From positions 2,232,001 to 2,296,000 of the forward strand of contig NC_071349.1 in NCBI RefSeq assembly GCF_027744825.2: a stretch of 64,000 nucleotides of DNA, read 5' to 3'. The notes under the pieces are model-generated. The model had not been told where the DNA came from. It was given only the letters and a program-made list of their open reading frames with translations, and ran no database searches. Position numbers and translations under genes: made by a program. The stretch comes from Synchiropus splendidus. Taxonomy: Eukaryota; Chordata; Actinopteri; Syngnathiformes; Callionymidae. Of the stretch, positions 1-13,890 are shown one piece after another (the stretch's first letter is position 1; every line of letters starts with the position of its first letter).

Positions 1-2707
1 AAGTGTTTTTCCAAAGTTAACAACATTTTTATGTTTGGCGTTCCGGAATCATCCTTATCTCAGGCTGAAAACACGTTTTCTGCATTGTGCCATAACTTTG
101 CAAGGAAGCTTCAGAAAATGAAATTTTCACCTCCCACTATAGCAGAAAGGGTTTTTCTAGTAGTTGCACATCAAATCTAAGCTGTCTGAAGTGTTTTTCC
201 AAAGCTATCAACATTTTTATGTTTGGCGTTCCGGAATCCACCTCATCTCAGGCTGAAAACGCGTTTTCTGCATTGTGCCATAACTTTGCAAGGAAGCTTC
301 AGAACATGAAATTTTCACCTCCCACTGTAGCAGAAAGGGTCTTTCTAGTAGTTGCACATCAAATCTAAGCTGTCTGAAGTGTTTTTCGAAAGTTATCAAC
401 ATTTTTATGTTTGGCGTTCCGGAATCGACCTTATCTCATCATGAAAATGCGTTTCCTGCATTGTCCCATAACTTTGCATGGAAGCTTCCGAACATGAAAT
501 TTTAACCTCCCACTATAGCAGAAAGGGTTTTTCTGGTAGTTGCACATGAAATCTAAGATGTCTGATGTGTTTTTCCAAAGTTATCAACATTTTTATGTTT
601 GGCGTTCCGGAATCGACCTTATCTCAGGCTGAAAACGCGTTTTACGCATTGTGCCATAACTTTGCAGGGAAGCTTCAGAACATGAAATTTTCACGTCCCA
701 CTATAGTAGAAAAGGTCTTTCAAGTAGTTGCACATCAAATCTAAGCTGACTGAAGTGTTTTTCAAAAGTTATCAACATTTTTATGCTTGGCGTTCCGGAA
801 CCCACCTTATCTTAAGCTGAAAACGCGTTTTCTGCATTGTGCCATAACTTTGCAGGGAGGCTTCAGAACATGAAATTTTAACCTCCCACTATAGCAGGAA
901 GGGTCCTTCTAGTAGTTGCACATCAAATCTAAGATGTCTGATGTGTTTTCCAAAAGTTATCAACATTTTTATGTTTGTCGTTCCGGAATCGACCTTATCT
1001 CAGGCTGAAAACGCGTTTTCTGCATTGTGCCATAACTTTGCAAGGAAGCTTCAGAACATGAAATTTTCACCTCCCACTGTAGCAGAAGGGGTCTTTCTAG
1101 TAGTTGCACATCAAATCTAAGCTGTCTGAAGTGTTTTTCGAAAGTTATCAACATTTTTATGTTTGGCGTTCCGGAATCGACCTTATCTCAGGATGAAAAT
1201 TCGTTTCCTGCATTGTCCCATAACTTTCCATGGAAGCTTCAGAACATGAAATTTTGACCTCCCACGATAGCAGAAAGGTTCTTTTTAGTAGTTGCACATC
1301 AAATCTAAGCTGTCTGAAGTGTTTTTCGAAAGTTATCAACATTTTTACGTTTGGCGTTTCGGAACCCACCTTATCTCAGGCTGAAAACGCGTTTTCTGCA
1401 TTGTGCCATAACTTCTCAGGGAAGCTTCAGAACATGAAATGTTCACCTCCCACTATAGCAGAAAGGGTTTTTCTAGTAGTTGCACATCAAATCTAAGCTG
1501 TCTGAAGTGTTTTTCGAAAGTTATCACCATTTTTATGTTTGGCGTTCCGGAATCAACCTTATCTCAGGCTGAAAACGCGTTTTCTGCATTGTGCCATAAC
1601 TTTGCAAGGAAGCTTCAGAAAATGAAATTTTCACCTCCCACTATAGCAGAAAGGGGTTTTCTAGTAGTTGCACATCAAATCTAAGCTGTCTGAAGTGTTT
1701 TTCGAAAGTTATCAACATTTTTATGTTTGGCGTTCCGGAACCCACCTTATCTCAAGCTGAAAACGCGTTTTCTGCATTGTGCCATAACTTTGCAGAGAAG
1801 CTTCAGAAAAAGAAATTTTCACCTCCCACTATAGCAATAAGGGTTTTTCTAGTAGTTGCACATCAAATCAAAGCTGTCTGATGTGTTTTTCCAAAATTAT
1901 CAACATTTTTATGTCTGGCGTTCCGGAATCGACCTTATCTCAAGCTGAAAACGCGTTTTACTCATTGTGCCATAAGTTTGCAGGGAAGATTCTGAACATG
2001 AAATTTTCACGTCCCACTATAGCAGAAAGGGTCTTTCTAGTATTTGCACATCAAATCTAAGCTGTCTGAAGTGTTTTTCCAAAGTTATCAACATTTTTAG
2101 GTTTGGCGTTCCGGAATCAACCTTATCTCAGGCTGAAAACGCGTTTTACGCATTGTGCCATAACTTTGCAGGGAAGCTTCAGAAAATGAAATTTTCACCT
2201 CCCACTATGGCAGAAAGGGTCTTTCTAGTAGTTGCACATCAAATCTAAGCTGTCTGAAGTGTTTTTCCAAAGTTATCAACATTTTTATGTTTGGCGTTCC
2301 GGAATCAACCTTATCTCAGGCTGAAAACGCGTTTTACGCATTGTGCCATAACTTTGCAAGGAAGCATCAGAAAATGAAATTTTCACCTCCCACTATAGCA
2401 GAAAGGGTCTTTCTCGTAGTTGCACATCAAATCTAAGCTGTCTGGAGTGTTTTTCCAATGTTATCAACATTTTTATGTTTGGCGTTCCGGAACCCACCAT
2501 ATCTCAGGCAGAAAACGCGTTTTCGGCATTGTGCCATAACTTTGCGGGGAAGCTTCAGAACATGAAATTTTCACGTCCCACTATAGCAGAAAGGGTCTTT
2601 CCAGTAGTTGCACATCAAATCTAAGCTGTCTGAAGTGTTTTTCGAAAGTTAACAACATTTTTATGTTTGGCGTTCCGGAATCGACCTTATCTCAGGATGA
2701 AAAATTG

Positions 2708-4585
2708 TTTTCTGCATTGTCCCATAACTTTGCAGGGAAGATTCTGAACATGAAATTTTCACGTCCCACTATAGCAGAAAAGGTCTTTCTAGTATTTGCA
2801 CATCAAATCTAAGCTGTCTGATATGTTTTTCCAAAGTTATGAACATTTTTATGTTTGGCGTTCCGGAATCAACCTTATCTCAGGCTGAAAACGCATTTTC
2901 TGCATTGTGCCATAACTTTGCAAGGAAGCTTCAGAACATGAAAATTTCACCTCCCACTATACCAGAAAGGGTCTTTCTAGTAGTTGCACATCAAATCTGA
3001 GCTGTCTGATGTGTTTTTCCAAAGTTATCAACATTTTATGTTTGGCGTTCCGGAATCGACCTTATCTCAGGCTGAAAACGCCTTTTACGCATTGTGCCAT
3101 AACTTTGCAGGGAAGCTTCAGAAAATGAAATTTTCACCTCCCACTATAGCAGAAAGGGTCTTTCTCGTAGTTGCACATCAAATCTAAGCTGTCTGGAGTG
3201 TTTTTCCAAAGTTATCAACATTTTTATGTTTGGTGTTCCGGAACCCACCTTATCTCAGGCAGAATACGCGTTTTCGGCATTGTGCCATAACTTTGCAGGG
3301 AAGCTTCAGAACATGAAATTTTCACGTCCCACTATAGCAGAAAGGGTCTTTCCAGTAGTTGCACATCAAATCTAAGCTGTCCGAAGTGTTTTTCGAAAGT
3401 TATCAACATTTTTATGTTTGGCGTTCCGGAATCGACCTTATCTCAGGATGAAAAATTGTTTCCTGCATTGTCCCATAACTTTGCAGGGAAGATTCTGAAC
3501 ATGAAATTTTCACGTCCCACTATAGCAGAAAGGGTCTTTCTAGTATTTGCACATCAAATCTTAGCTGTCTGAAGTGTTTTTCGAAAGTTATCAACATTTT
3601 TATCTTTGGCGTTCCGGAACCCACCTTATCTCAAGCTGAAAACGCGTTTTCTGCATTGTCCCATAACTTTGCAGGGAAGATTCTGAACATGAAATTTTCA
3701 CGTCCCACTATAGCAGAAAAGGTCTTTCTAGTATTTGCACATCAAATCTAAGCTGTCTGATATGTTTTTCCAAAGTTATGAACATTTTTATGTTTGGCGT
3801 TCCGGAATCAACCTTATCTCAGGCTGAAAACGCATTTTCTGCATTGTGCCATAACTTTGCAAGGAAGCTTCAGAACATGAAAATTTCACCTCCCACTATA
3901 CCAGAAAGGGTCTTTCTAGTAGTTGCACATCAAATCTGAGCTGTCTGATGTGTTTTTCCAAAGTTATCAACATTTTATGTTTGGCGTTCCGGAATCGACC
4001 TTATCTCAGGCTGAAAACGCCTTTTACGCATTGTGCCATAACTTTGCAGGGAAGCTTCAGAAAATGAAATTTTCACCTCCCACTATAGCAGAAAGGGTCT
4101 TTCTCGTAGTTGCACATCAAATCTAAGCTGTCTGGAGTGTTTTTCCAAAGTTATCAACATTTTTATGTTTGGTGTTCCGGAACCCACCTTATCTCAGGCA
4201 GAATACGCGTTTTCGGCATTGTGCCATAACTTTGCAGGGAAGCTTCAGAACATGAAATTTTCACGTCCCACTATAGCAGAAAGGGTCTTTCCAGTAGTTG
4301 CACATCAAATCTAAGCTGTCCGAAGTGTTTTTCGAAAGTTATCAACATTTTTATGTTTGGCGTTCCGGAATCGACCTTATCTCAGGATGAAAAATTGTTT
4401 CCTGCATTGTCCCATAACTTTGCAGGGAAGATTCTGAACATGAAATTTTCACGTCCCACTATAGCAGAAAGGGTCTTTCTAGTATTTGCACATCAAATCT
4501 TAGCTGTCTGAAGTGTTTTTCGAAAGTTATCAACATTTTTATCTTTGGCGTTCCGGAACCCACCTTATCTCAAGCTGAAAACGCG
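2708..4585 (+). repeat. Tandem duplication of a 5-monomer block, 939 bp x 2
   Basis: Copy 1 spans about 2,708-3,646 and copy 2 about 3,647-4,585. The period is 939 bp, which is 5 x 188 minus 1. The missing base is a lost T in CATTTTATG, present in both copies (near 3,031 and 3,970). Rare variants are shared at matching places: TGATATGTTTTTCC, TATACCAGAAAGG, GTCCGAAGTG, CAAATCTTAGC and TTTTATCTTTGG. I noticed no difference between the two copies by eye, so this looks like a recent unequal exchange. Confidence 0.88.
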
Positions 4586-6109
4586 TTTTCTGCATTGTGC
4601 CATAACTTTGCAGGGAAGCTACAGAACATGAAATTTTCACGTCCCACTATAGCAGAAAGGGTCTTTCTAGAGGTTGCACATCAAATCTAAGCTGTCTGAA
4701 GTGTTTTTCGAAAGTTATCAACATTTTTATGTTTGGCGTTCCGGAACCCACCTTATCTCAGGCTGAAAACAGGTTTTCTGCATTGTGACATAACTTTGCA
4801 GGGAAGCTTCAGAACATGAAATTTTCCCGTCCCACTATAGCAGAAAGGGTCTTTCTAGTACTTGAACATCAAATCTAAGCTGTCTGAAGTGTTTTTTGAA
4901 AGTTATCAACATTTTTATGTTTGGCGTTCCAGAATCGACCTTATCTCAGGTTGAAAACGGGTTGTCTGCATTGTGCCATAACTTTGCATGGAAGCTTCAG
5001 AACATGAAATGTTCACCTCCCACTATAGCAGAATGGGTCTTTCTAGTAGTTTCACATCAAATCTAAGCTGTCTGAAGTGTTTTTCGAAAGTTATCAACAT
5101 TTTTATGTTTGGCGTTCCGGAATCGACCTTATCTCAGGATGAAAAATTGTTTCCTGCATTGTCCCATAACTTTGCAGGGAAGATTCTGAACATGAAATTT
5201 TCACGTCCCACTATAGCAGAAAGGGTCTTTCTAGTATTTGCACATCAAATCTAAGCTGTCTGAAGTGTTTTTCGAAATTTATCAACAATTTTATCTTTGG
5301 CGTTCCGGAACCCACCTTATCTCAAGCTGAAAACGCGTTTTCTGCATTGTGCCATAACTTTGCAGGGAAGCTTCAGAACATGAAATTTTCACGTCCCACT
5401 ATAGCAGAAAGGGTCTGTCTAGAGGTTGCACATCAAATCTAAGCTGTCTGAAGTGTTTTTCGAAAGTTATCAACATTTTTATGTTTGGCGTTCCGGAATC
5501 GACCTTATCTCAGGATGAAAAATTGTTTCCTGCATTGTCCCATAACTTTGCAGGGAAGATTCTGAACATGAAATTTTCACGTCCCACTATAGCAGAAAGG
5601 GTCTTTCTAGTATTAGCACATCAAATCTTAGCTGTCTGAAGTGTTTTTCGAAAGTTATCAACATTTTTATCTTTGGCGTTCCAGAACCCACCTTATCTCA
5701 AGCTGAAAACGCGTTTTCTGCATTGTGCCATAACTTTGAAGGGAAGCTTCAGAACATGAAATTTTCACGTCCCACTATAGCAGAAAGGGTCTTTCTAGAG
5801 GTTGCACATCAAATCTATGCTGTCTGAAGTGTTTTTCGAAAGTTATCAACATTTTTATGTTTGGCGTTCCGGAACCCACCTTATCTCAGGCTGAAAACAG
5901 GTTTTCTGCATTGTGACATAACTTTGCAGGGAAGCTTCAGAACATGAAATTTTCCCGTCCCACTAAAGCAGAAAGGGTCTTTCTAGTAGTTGCAAATCAA
6001 ATCTAAGCTGTCTGAAGTGTTTTTTGAAAGTTATCAACATTTTTATGTTTGGCGTTCCGGAATCGACCTTATCTCAAGCTGAAAACGCGTTTTCTGCATT
6101 GTGCCATAA

Positions 6110-8640
6110 CTTTGCAGGGAAGCTTCAGAACATGAAATGTTCACCTCCCACTATATCAGAAAGGGTCTTTCTAGTAGTTGCACATCAAATCTAAGATGTC
6201 TGAAGTGTTTTTCGAAAGTTATCAACATTTTTATGTTTGGCGTTCCAGAATCGACCTTATCTCAGGTTGAAAACGGGTTGTCTGCATTGTGCCATAACTT
6301 TGCAGGGAAGCTTCAGAACATGAAATGTTCACCTCCCACTATAGCAGAAAGGGTCTTTCTAGTAGTTTCACATCAAATCTAAGCTGTCTGAAGTGTTTTT
6401 CGAAAGTTATCAACATTTTTATGTTTCGCGTTCCAGAATTGACCTTATCTCAGGCTGAAAACGCGTTTTCTGCATTGTGCCATAATTTTGCATAGAAGCT
6501 TCAGAACATGAAATGTTCACCTCCCACTATAGCAGAAAGGGTCTTTCTAGTAGTTGCACATCAAATCTAAGCTGTCTGAAGTGTTTTTCGAAAGTTATCA
6601 ACATTTTTATGTTTGGCGTTCCGGAATCGACCTAATCTCAGGATGAAAAATTGTTTTCTGCATTGTCCCATAACTTTACAGGGAAGATTCTGAACATGAA
6701 ATTTTCACGTCCCACTATAGCAGAAAGGGTCTTTCTAGTATTTGCACATCAAATCTAAGATGTCTGAAGTGTTTTTCCAAAGTTATCAACATTTTTATGT
6801 TTGGCGTTCCGGAATCGACCTTATCTCAGGCTGAAAACGCGTTTTACGCATTGTGCCATAACTTTGCAGGGAAGCTTCAGAAAATGAAATTTTCACCTCC
6901 CACTATAGCAGAAAGGGTCTTTCTAGTAGTTGCACATCAAATCTAAGCTGTCTGAAGTGTTTTTCGAAAGTTATCAACATTTTTATGTTTGGCGTTCCGG
7001 AATCGACCTAATCTCAGGATGAAAAATTGTTTTCTGCATTGTCCCATAACTTTGCAGGGAAGATTCTGAACATGAAATTTTCACGTCCCACTATAGCAGA
7101 AAGGGTCTTTCTAGTATTTGCACATCAAATCTAAGATGTCTGAAGTGTTTTTCCAAAGTTATCAACATTTTTATGTTTGGCGTTCCAGAATCGACCTTAT
7201 CTCAGGTTGAAAACGGGTTGTCTGCATTGTGCCATAACTTTGCATGGAAGCTTCAGAACATGAAATGTTCACCTCCCACTATAGCAGAAAGGGTCTTTCT
7301 AGTAGTTTCACATCAAATCTAAGCTGTCTGAAGTGTTTTTCCAAAGTTATCAACATTTTTATGTTTGGCGTTCCGGAATCGACCTTATCTCAGGCTGAAA
7401 ACGCGTTTTACGCATTGTGCCATAACTTTGCAGGGAAGCTTCAGAAAATGAAATTTTCACCTCCCACTATAGCAGAAAGGGTCTTTCTAGTAGTTGCACA
7501 TCAAATCTAAGCTGTCTGGAGTGTTTTTCCAAAGTTATCAACATTTTTATGTTTGGCGTTCCGGAATCGACCTTATCTCAGGATGAAAAATTGTTTTCTG
7601 CATTGTCCCATAACTTTGCAGGGAAGATTCTGAACATGAAATTTTCACGTCCCACTATAGTAGAAAGGGTCTTTCTAGTATTTGCACATCAAATCTAAGC
7701 TGTCTGAAATGTTCTTCCAAGGTTATGAACATTTTTATGTTTGGCGTTCCGGAATCAACCTTATCTCAGGCTGAAAACGCATTTTCTGCATTGTGCCATA
7801 ACTTTGCAGGGAAGCTTCAGAACATGAAATGTTCACCTCCCACTATAGCAGAAAGGGTCTTTCTAGTAGTTGCACATCAAATCTAAGCTGTCTGAAGTGT
7901 TTTTCGAAAGTTATCAACATTTTTATGTTTGGCGTTCCAGAATCAACCTTATCTCAGGTTGAAAACGGGTTGTCTGCATTGTCCCAAAACTTTGCATGGA
8001 AGCTTCAGAACATGAAATGTTCACCTCCCACTATAGCAGAAAGGGTCTTTCTAGTAGTTTCACATCAAATCTAAGCTGTCTGAAGTGTTTTTCGAAAGTT
8101 ATCAACATTTTTATGTTTCGCGTTCCAGAATTGACCTTATCTCAGGCTGAAAACGCGTTTTCTGCATTGTGCCATAATTTTGCATAGAAGCTTCAGAACA
8201 TGAAATGTTCACCTCCCACTATAGCAGAAAGGGTCTTTCTAGTAGTTGCACATCAAATCTAAGCTGTCTGAAGTGTTTTTCGAAAGTTATCAACATTTTT
8301 ATGTTTGGCGTTCCGGAATCGACCTAATCTCTGGATGAAAAATTGTTTTCTGCATTGTCCCATAACTTTACAGGGAAGATTCTGAACATGAAATTTTCAC
8401 GTCCCACTATAGCAGAAAGGGTCTTTCTAGTATTTGCACATCAAATCTAAGATGTCTGAAGTGTTTTTCCAAAGTTATCAACATTTTTATGTTTGGCGTT
8501 CCGGAATCGACCTTATCTCAGGCTGAAAACGCGTTTTACGCATTGTGCCATAACTTTGCTGGGAAGCTTCAGAAAATGAAATTTTCACCTCCCACTATAG
8601 CAGAAAGGGTTTTTCTAGTAGTTGCACATCAAATCTAAGC
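6110..8640 (+). repeat. 9-monomer (1,692-bp) period duplication in domain A
   Basis: Rare variants recur 1,692 bp apart (9 x 188): TTTCGCGTTCCAGAATT at 6,424 and 8,116, GACCTAATCTC near 6,630 and 8,322, and TTTACAGGG near 6,676 and 8,368. The match covers about 6,110-6,948 against 7,802-8,640. After that, the sequence from 8,639 aligns instead with 7,511 (offset 1,128 bp, 6 monomers; shared GTCTGGAGTG and GTTCTTCCAA), and 9,236-9,570 aligns with 7,920-8,254 (offset 1,316 bp, 7 monomers). The block is therefore a mosaic of overlapping duplications rather than one clean HOR. Confidence 0.78.
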
Positions 8641-10060
8641 TGTCTGGAGTGTTTTTCCAAAGTTATCAACATTTTTATGTTTGGCATTCCGGAATCGACC
8701 TTATCTCAGGATGAAAAATTGTTTTCTGCATTGTCCCATAACTTTGCAGGGAAGATTCTGAACATGAAATTTTCACGTCCCACTATAGCAGAAAGGGTCT
8801 TTCTAGTATTTGCACATCAAATCTAAGCTGTCTGAGGTGTTCTTCCAAAGTTATGAACATTTTTATGTTTGGCGTTCCGGAATCAACCTTATCTCAGGCT
8901 GAAAACGCATTTTCTGCATTGTGCCATAACTTTGCAAGGAAGCTTCAGAACATGAAATTTTCACCTCCCACTATAGCAGAAAGGGTCTTTCTAGCAGTTG
9001 CACATCAAATCTAAGCTGTCTGATGTGTTTTTCCAAAGTTATCAACATTTTTATGTTTGGCGTTCCGGAATCGACCTTATCTCAGGCTGAAAACGCGTTT
9101 TACGCATTGTGGCATAACTTTGCAGGGAAGCTTCAGAAAATGAAAATTTCACTCCCACTATAGCAAAAAAGGGTCTTTCTAGTAGTTGCACATCAAATCT
9201 AAGCTGTCTGGAGTGTTTTTCCAAAGTTATCAACATTTTTATGTTTGACGTTCCAGAATCGACCTTATCTCAGGTTGAAAACGGGTTGTCTTCATCGTGC
9301 CATAACTTTGCATGGAAGCTTCAGAACATGAAATGTTCACCTCCCACTATAGCAGAAAGGGTCTTTCTAGTAGTTTCACATCATATCTAAGCTGTCTGAA
9401 GTGTTTTTCGAAAGTTATCAACATTTTTATGTTTCGCGTTCCAGAATTGACCTTATCTCAGGCTGAAAACGCGTTTTCTGCATTGTGCCATAATTTTGCA
9501 TGGAAGCTTCAGAACATGAAATGTTCACCTCCCACTATAGCACAAAGGGTCTTTCTTGTAGTTGCACATCAAATCTAAGCTGTCTGAAGTGTTTTTCGAA
9601 ACTTATCAACATTTTTATGTTTGGCGTTCCAGAATCGACCTTATCTCAGGCTGAAAACGCGTTTTCTGCATTGTGCCATAACTTTGCAAGGAAGCTTCAG
9701 AACATGAATTTTTCACCTCCCACAATGGCAGAAAGGGTCTTTCTAGTAGTTGCACATCAAATCTAAGCTGTCTGATGTGTTTTTCCAAAGTTATCAACAC
9801 TTTTATGTTTGGCGTTCCGGAATCGACCTTATCTCAGGCTGAAAACGCGTTTTACGCATGGTGCCATAACTTTGCAAGGAAGCTTCAGAACATCGAATTT
9901 TCACCTCCCACAATAGCAGAAAGGGTCTTTCTCGTAGTTGCACATTAAAGCTAAGCTGTCTGAAGTGTTTTTCCAAACTTATCAACATTTTTATGTTTGG
10001 TGTTCCGGAGTCGACCTTATCTCAGGCTGAAAACGCTTTTTACGCATTGTGCCACAACTT

Positions 10061-10075
10061 TGCATAAAGCTTCAG
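10061..10075 (+). repeat. 187-bp monomer type marked by GCATAAAGCTT
   Basis: The usual GCAGGGAAGCTT is replaced by GCATAAAGCTT, one base shorter. The same variant recurs near 11,753, 12,880 and 15,323. These last three are also followed by identical flanking monomers, so they are copies of one founder. The 10,061 copy has different flanks and is the likely older relative. Confidence 0.75.
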
Positions 10076-11636
10076 AACATGAAATTTTCACCTCCCACTA
10101 TAGCAGAAAGGGTCTTTCTAGTAGTTGCAGATCAAATCTAAGCTGTCTGAAATGTTTTTCCAAAGTTATCAACATTTTTATGTTTGCCGCTCTGGAACCC
10201 ACCTTATCTCAGTCTGAAAACGTGTTTTCTGCATTGTGCCATAACTTTGCAGGGAAGCTTCAGAACATGAAATTTTCACATCCCACTATAGCAGAAAGGG
10301 TTTTTCTAGTAGTTGCACATCAAAGCTAAGCTGTCTGAAGTGTTTTTCCAAAGTTATCAACATTTTTATGTTTGGCGTTCCGGAATCGACCTTATCTCAG
10401 ACTGAAAACGCGTTTTACGCATTGTGCCATAACTTTGCAGGGAAGCTTCAGAACATGATATTTTCACCTCCCACTATAGCAGAAAGGGTCTTTCTCGTAG
10501 TTGCACATCAAATCTAAGCTGTCTGTAGAGTTTTTCCTGAGTTATCAACATTTTTATGTTTGGCGTTCCGGAATCGACCTTATCTCAGGCAGAAAACGTG
10601 TTTTCTGCATTGTGCCATAACTTTGCAGGGAAGCTTCAGAACATGTAATTTTCACCTCCCACTAGAGCAGAAAGGGTATATCTAGTAGTTGCACAACAAA
10701 TCTAAGCTGTCTGAAGTGTTTTTCGAAAGTTATCAACATTTTTATGTTTGGCGTTCCGGAATCGACCTCATCTCAGGATGAAAACGCGTTTTCTGCATTG
10801 TGCCAAAACTTTTCAGGGAAATTTCAGAATATGAAATTTTCACGTCCCACTATAGCAGAAATGGTCTTTCTAGTAGTTGCACATCAAATCTAAGAGGTCT
10901 GATGTGTTGTTCCAAAGTTATCAACATTTTTATGTTTGGCGTTCCGGAACTCTCCTTATCTCACGCTTAAAACGCGTTTTCTGCATTGTGCCATAACTTT
11001 GCAGGGAAGCTTTAGAACATGAAATTTTCACCTACCACTTCAGCAGAAAGGGTATATCTAGTAGTTGCACAACAAATCTAAGCTGTCTGAAGTGTTTTTC
11101 GAAAGTTATCAACATTTTTATGTTTGGCGTTCCGGAATCGACCTCATCTCAGGATGAAAACGCGTTTTCTGCATTGTGCCAAAACTTTTCAGGGAAACTT
11201 CAGAATATGAAATTTTCACGTCCCACTATAGCAGAAAGGGTATTTCTAGTCGTTGCACATCAAATCTAAGCTGTCTTTAGAGTTTTTCCTGAGTTATAAA
11301 CATTTTTATGTTTGGCGTTCTGAAATCAACCTCATCTCAGGCTGAAAACGCGTTTCACGCATTGTGCCATAACTTTGCAGGGAAGCTTCAGAACATGATA
11401 TTTTCACCTCCCACTATAGCAGAAAGGGTCTTTCTCGTAGTTGCACATCAAATCTAAGCTGTCTGACGTGTTTTTCCAAAGTTATCAACATTTTTATGTT
11501 TGGCGTTCCGGAATCGACCTTATCTCATTCTGAAAACGCGTTTTACGCATTGTGCCATAACTTTGGTGGGAAGCTTCGGAACATGAAATTTTCACATCCC
11601 ACTATAGCAGAAAGGGTCTTTCTAGTAGTTGCACTT

Positions 11637-13890
11637 CAAATCTAAGCTCTCTGAAGTGTTTTTCGAAAGTTATCAACATTTTTATGTTTGGCGTTCCGGA
11701 ACGCACCTTATCTCAGGCTGAAAACGCGTTTTATACATTGTGCCATAACTTTGCATAAAGCTTCAGAACATGAAATTTTCACCTCCCACTATAGCAGAAA
11801 GGGTCTGTCTTGTAGTTGCACATCAAATCTCAGCTGTCTGAAGTGTTTTTCCAAAGTTATCAACATTTTTATGTTTGGCGTTCCGGAATCGACCTTATCT
11901 CAGGCTGAAAACGCGTTTTACGCATTGTGCCATAACTTTGGTGGGAAGCTTCAGATCATCGAATTTTCACCACCCACTATATCAGAAAGGGTCTTTCTAG
12001 TAGTTGCACATAAAATCTAAGCAGTCTGAAGTGTTTTTCCAAAGTTATCAACATTTTTATGTTTGGCGTACCGGAATCTATCTTATCTCAGGCTGAAGAC
12101 GTGTTTTCTGCATTGTGCCATAACTTTGCAGGCAAGCTTCAGAACATGAAATTTTCATATCCCACTATAGCAGAAATGGTCTTTCTAGTAGTTGCACATC
12201 AAATCTAAGCTGTCTGAAGTGTTTTTCCAAAGTTATCAACATTTTTATGTTTGGCGTTCCGGAATCGACCTTATCTCAGGCTGAAAACGCGTTTTCGGAA
12301 TTGTGCCATAACTTTGCAGGGAAGCTTCGGAACATGAAATTTTCACATCCCACTATAGCAGAAAGGGTCTTTCTAGTAGTTGCACATCAAATCTAAGCTG
12401 TCTGTAGAGTTTTTCCTGAGTTATCAACATTTTTATGTTTGGCGTTCCGGAATCGACCTTATCTCAGGCAGAAAACGTGTTTTCTGCATTGTGCCATAAC
12501 TTTTCAGGGAAACTTCAGAATATGAAATTTTCACGTCCCACTATAGCAGAAATGGTCTTTCTAGTAGTTGCACATCAAATCTAAGAGGTCTGATGTGTTG
12601 TTCCAAAGTTATCAACATTTTTATGTTTGGCGTTCCGGAACTCTCCTTATCTCACGCTTAAAACGCGTTTTCTGCATTGTGCCATAACTTTGCAGGGAAG
12701 CTTTAGAACATGAAATTTTCACCTACCACTTCAGCAGAAAGGGTTTATCTAGTAGTTGCACAACAAATCTAAGCTCTCTGAAGTGTTTTTCGAAAGTTAT
12801 CAACATTTTTATGTTTGGCGTTCCGGAACGCACCTTATCTCAGGCTGAAAACGCGTTTTATACATTGTGCCATAACTTTGCATAAAGCTTCAGAACATGA
12901 AATTTTCACCTCCCACTATAGCAGAAAGGGTCTGTCTTGTAGTTGCACATCAAATCTCAGCTGTCTGAAGTGTTTTTCCAAAGTTATCAACATTTTTATG
13001 TTTGGCGTTCCGGAATCGACCTTATCTCAGGCTGAAAACGCGTTTTACGCATTGTGCCATAACTTTGGTGGGAAGCTTCAGATCATCGAATTTTCACCAC
13101 CCACTATATCAGAAAGGGTCTTTCTAGTAGTTGCACATAAAATCTAAGCAGTCTGAAGTGTTTTTCCAAAGTTATCAACATTTTTATGTTTGGCGTACCG
13201 GAATCTATCTTATCTCAGGCTGAAGACGTGTTTTCTGCATTGTGCCATAACTTTGCAGGCAAGCTTCAGAACATGAAATTTTCATATCCCACTATAGCAG
13301 AAATGGTCTTTCTAGTAGTTGCACATCAAATCTAAGCTGTCTGAAGTGTTTTTCCAAAGTTATCAACATTTTTATGTTTGGCGTTCCGGAATCGACCTTA
13401 TCTCAGGCTGAAAACGCGTTTTCGGAATTGTGCCATAACTTTGCAGGGAAGCTTCGGAACATGAAATTTTCACATCCCACTATAGCAGAAAGGGTCTTTC
13501 TAGTAGTTGCACATCAAATCTAAGCTGTCTGTAGAGTTTTTCCTGAGTTATCAACATTTTTATGTTTGGCGTTCCGGAATCGACCTTATCTCAGGCAGAA
13601 AACGTGTTTTCTGCATTGTGCCATAACTTTTCAGGGAAACTTCAGAATATGAAATTTTCACGTCCCACTATAGCAGAAATGGTCTTTCTAGTAGTTGCAC
13701 ATCAAATCTAAGAGGTCTGATGTGTTGTTCCAAAGTTATCAACATTTTTATGTTTGGCGTTCCGGAACTCTCCTTATCTCACGCTTAAAACGCGTTTTCT
13801 GCATTGTGCCATAACTTTGCAGGGAAGCTTTAGAACATGAAATTTTCACCTACCACTTCTGCAGAAAGGGTATATCTAGTAGTTGCACAA
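11637..13890 (+). repeat. Tandem duplication of a 6-monomer block, 1,127 bp x 2
   Basis: Copy 1 is about 11,637-12,763 and copy 2 about 12,764-13,890, period 6 x 188 minus 1. The lost base is the GCATAAAGCTT deletion, found in both. Shared rare variants: AAGCTCTCTG at the left edge, GGAACGCACC, TTATACATTG, GGTGGGAAGC, CGTACCGGAATCTATC and TTCATATCCC. The copies begin to differ near the right edge (CTTCAGC against CTTCTGC, and GTTTATC against GTATATC). Confidence 0.87.

Larger units (their letters stand above)
1..10500 (+). repeat. Domain A: monomer subfamily with AAGATTCTG variants
   Basis: About 56 monomers. Diagnostic variants include GGATGAAAAATTG plus TTGTCCCATAAC plus AAGATTCTG in one monomer type, GGTTGAAAACGGGTTG in another, TGTTCACC near monomer position 125, and TTTCGCGTTCCAGAATT at 6,424, 8,116 and 9,432. 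The domain contains the 939-bp and 1,692-bp duplications listed separately. Outside these the monomers form an irregular mosaic. No gene or non-satellite sequence is seen. The right border is gradual: domain B variants begin at about 10,527. Confidence 0.8.

Noticed and set aside
12881..12892. Transposon insertion at the GCATAAAGCTT variant
   Set aside because: It is only a one-base shorter variant of GCAGGGAAGCTT, with no target-site duplication or inserted sequence.
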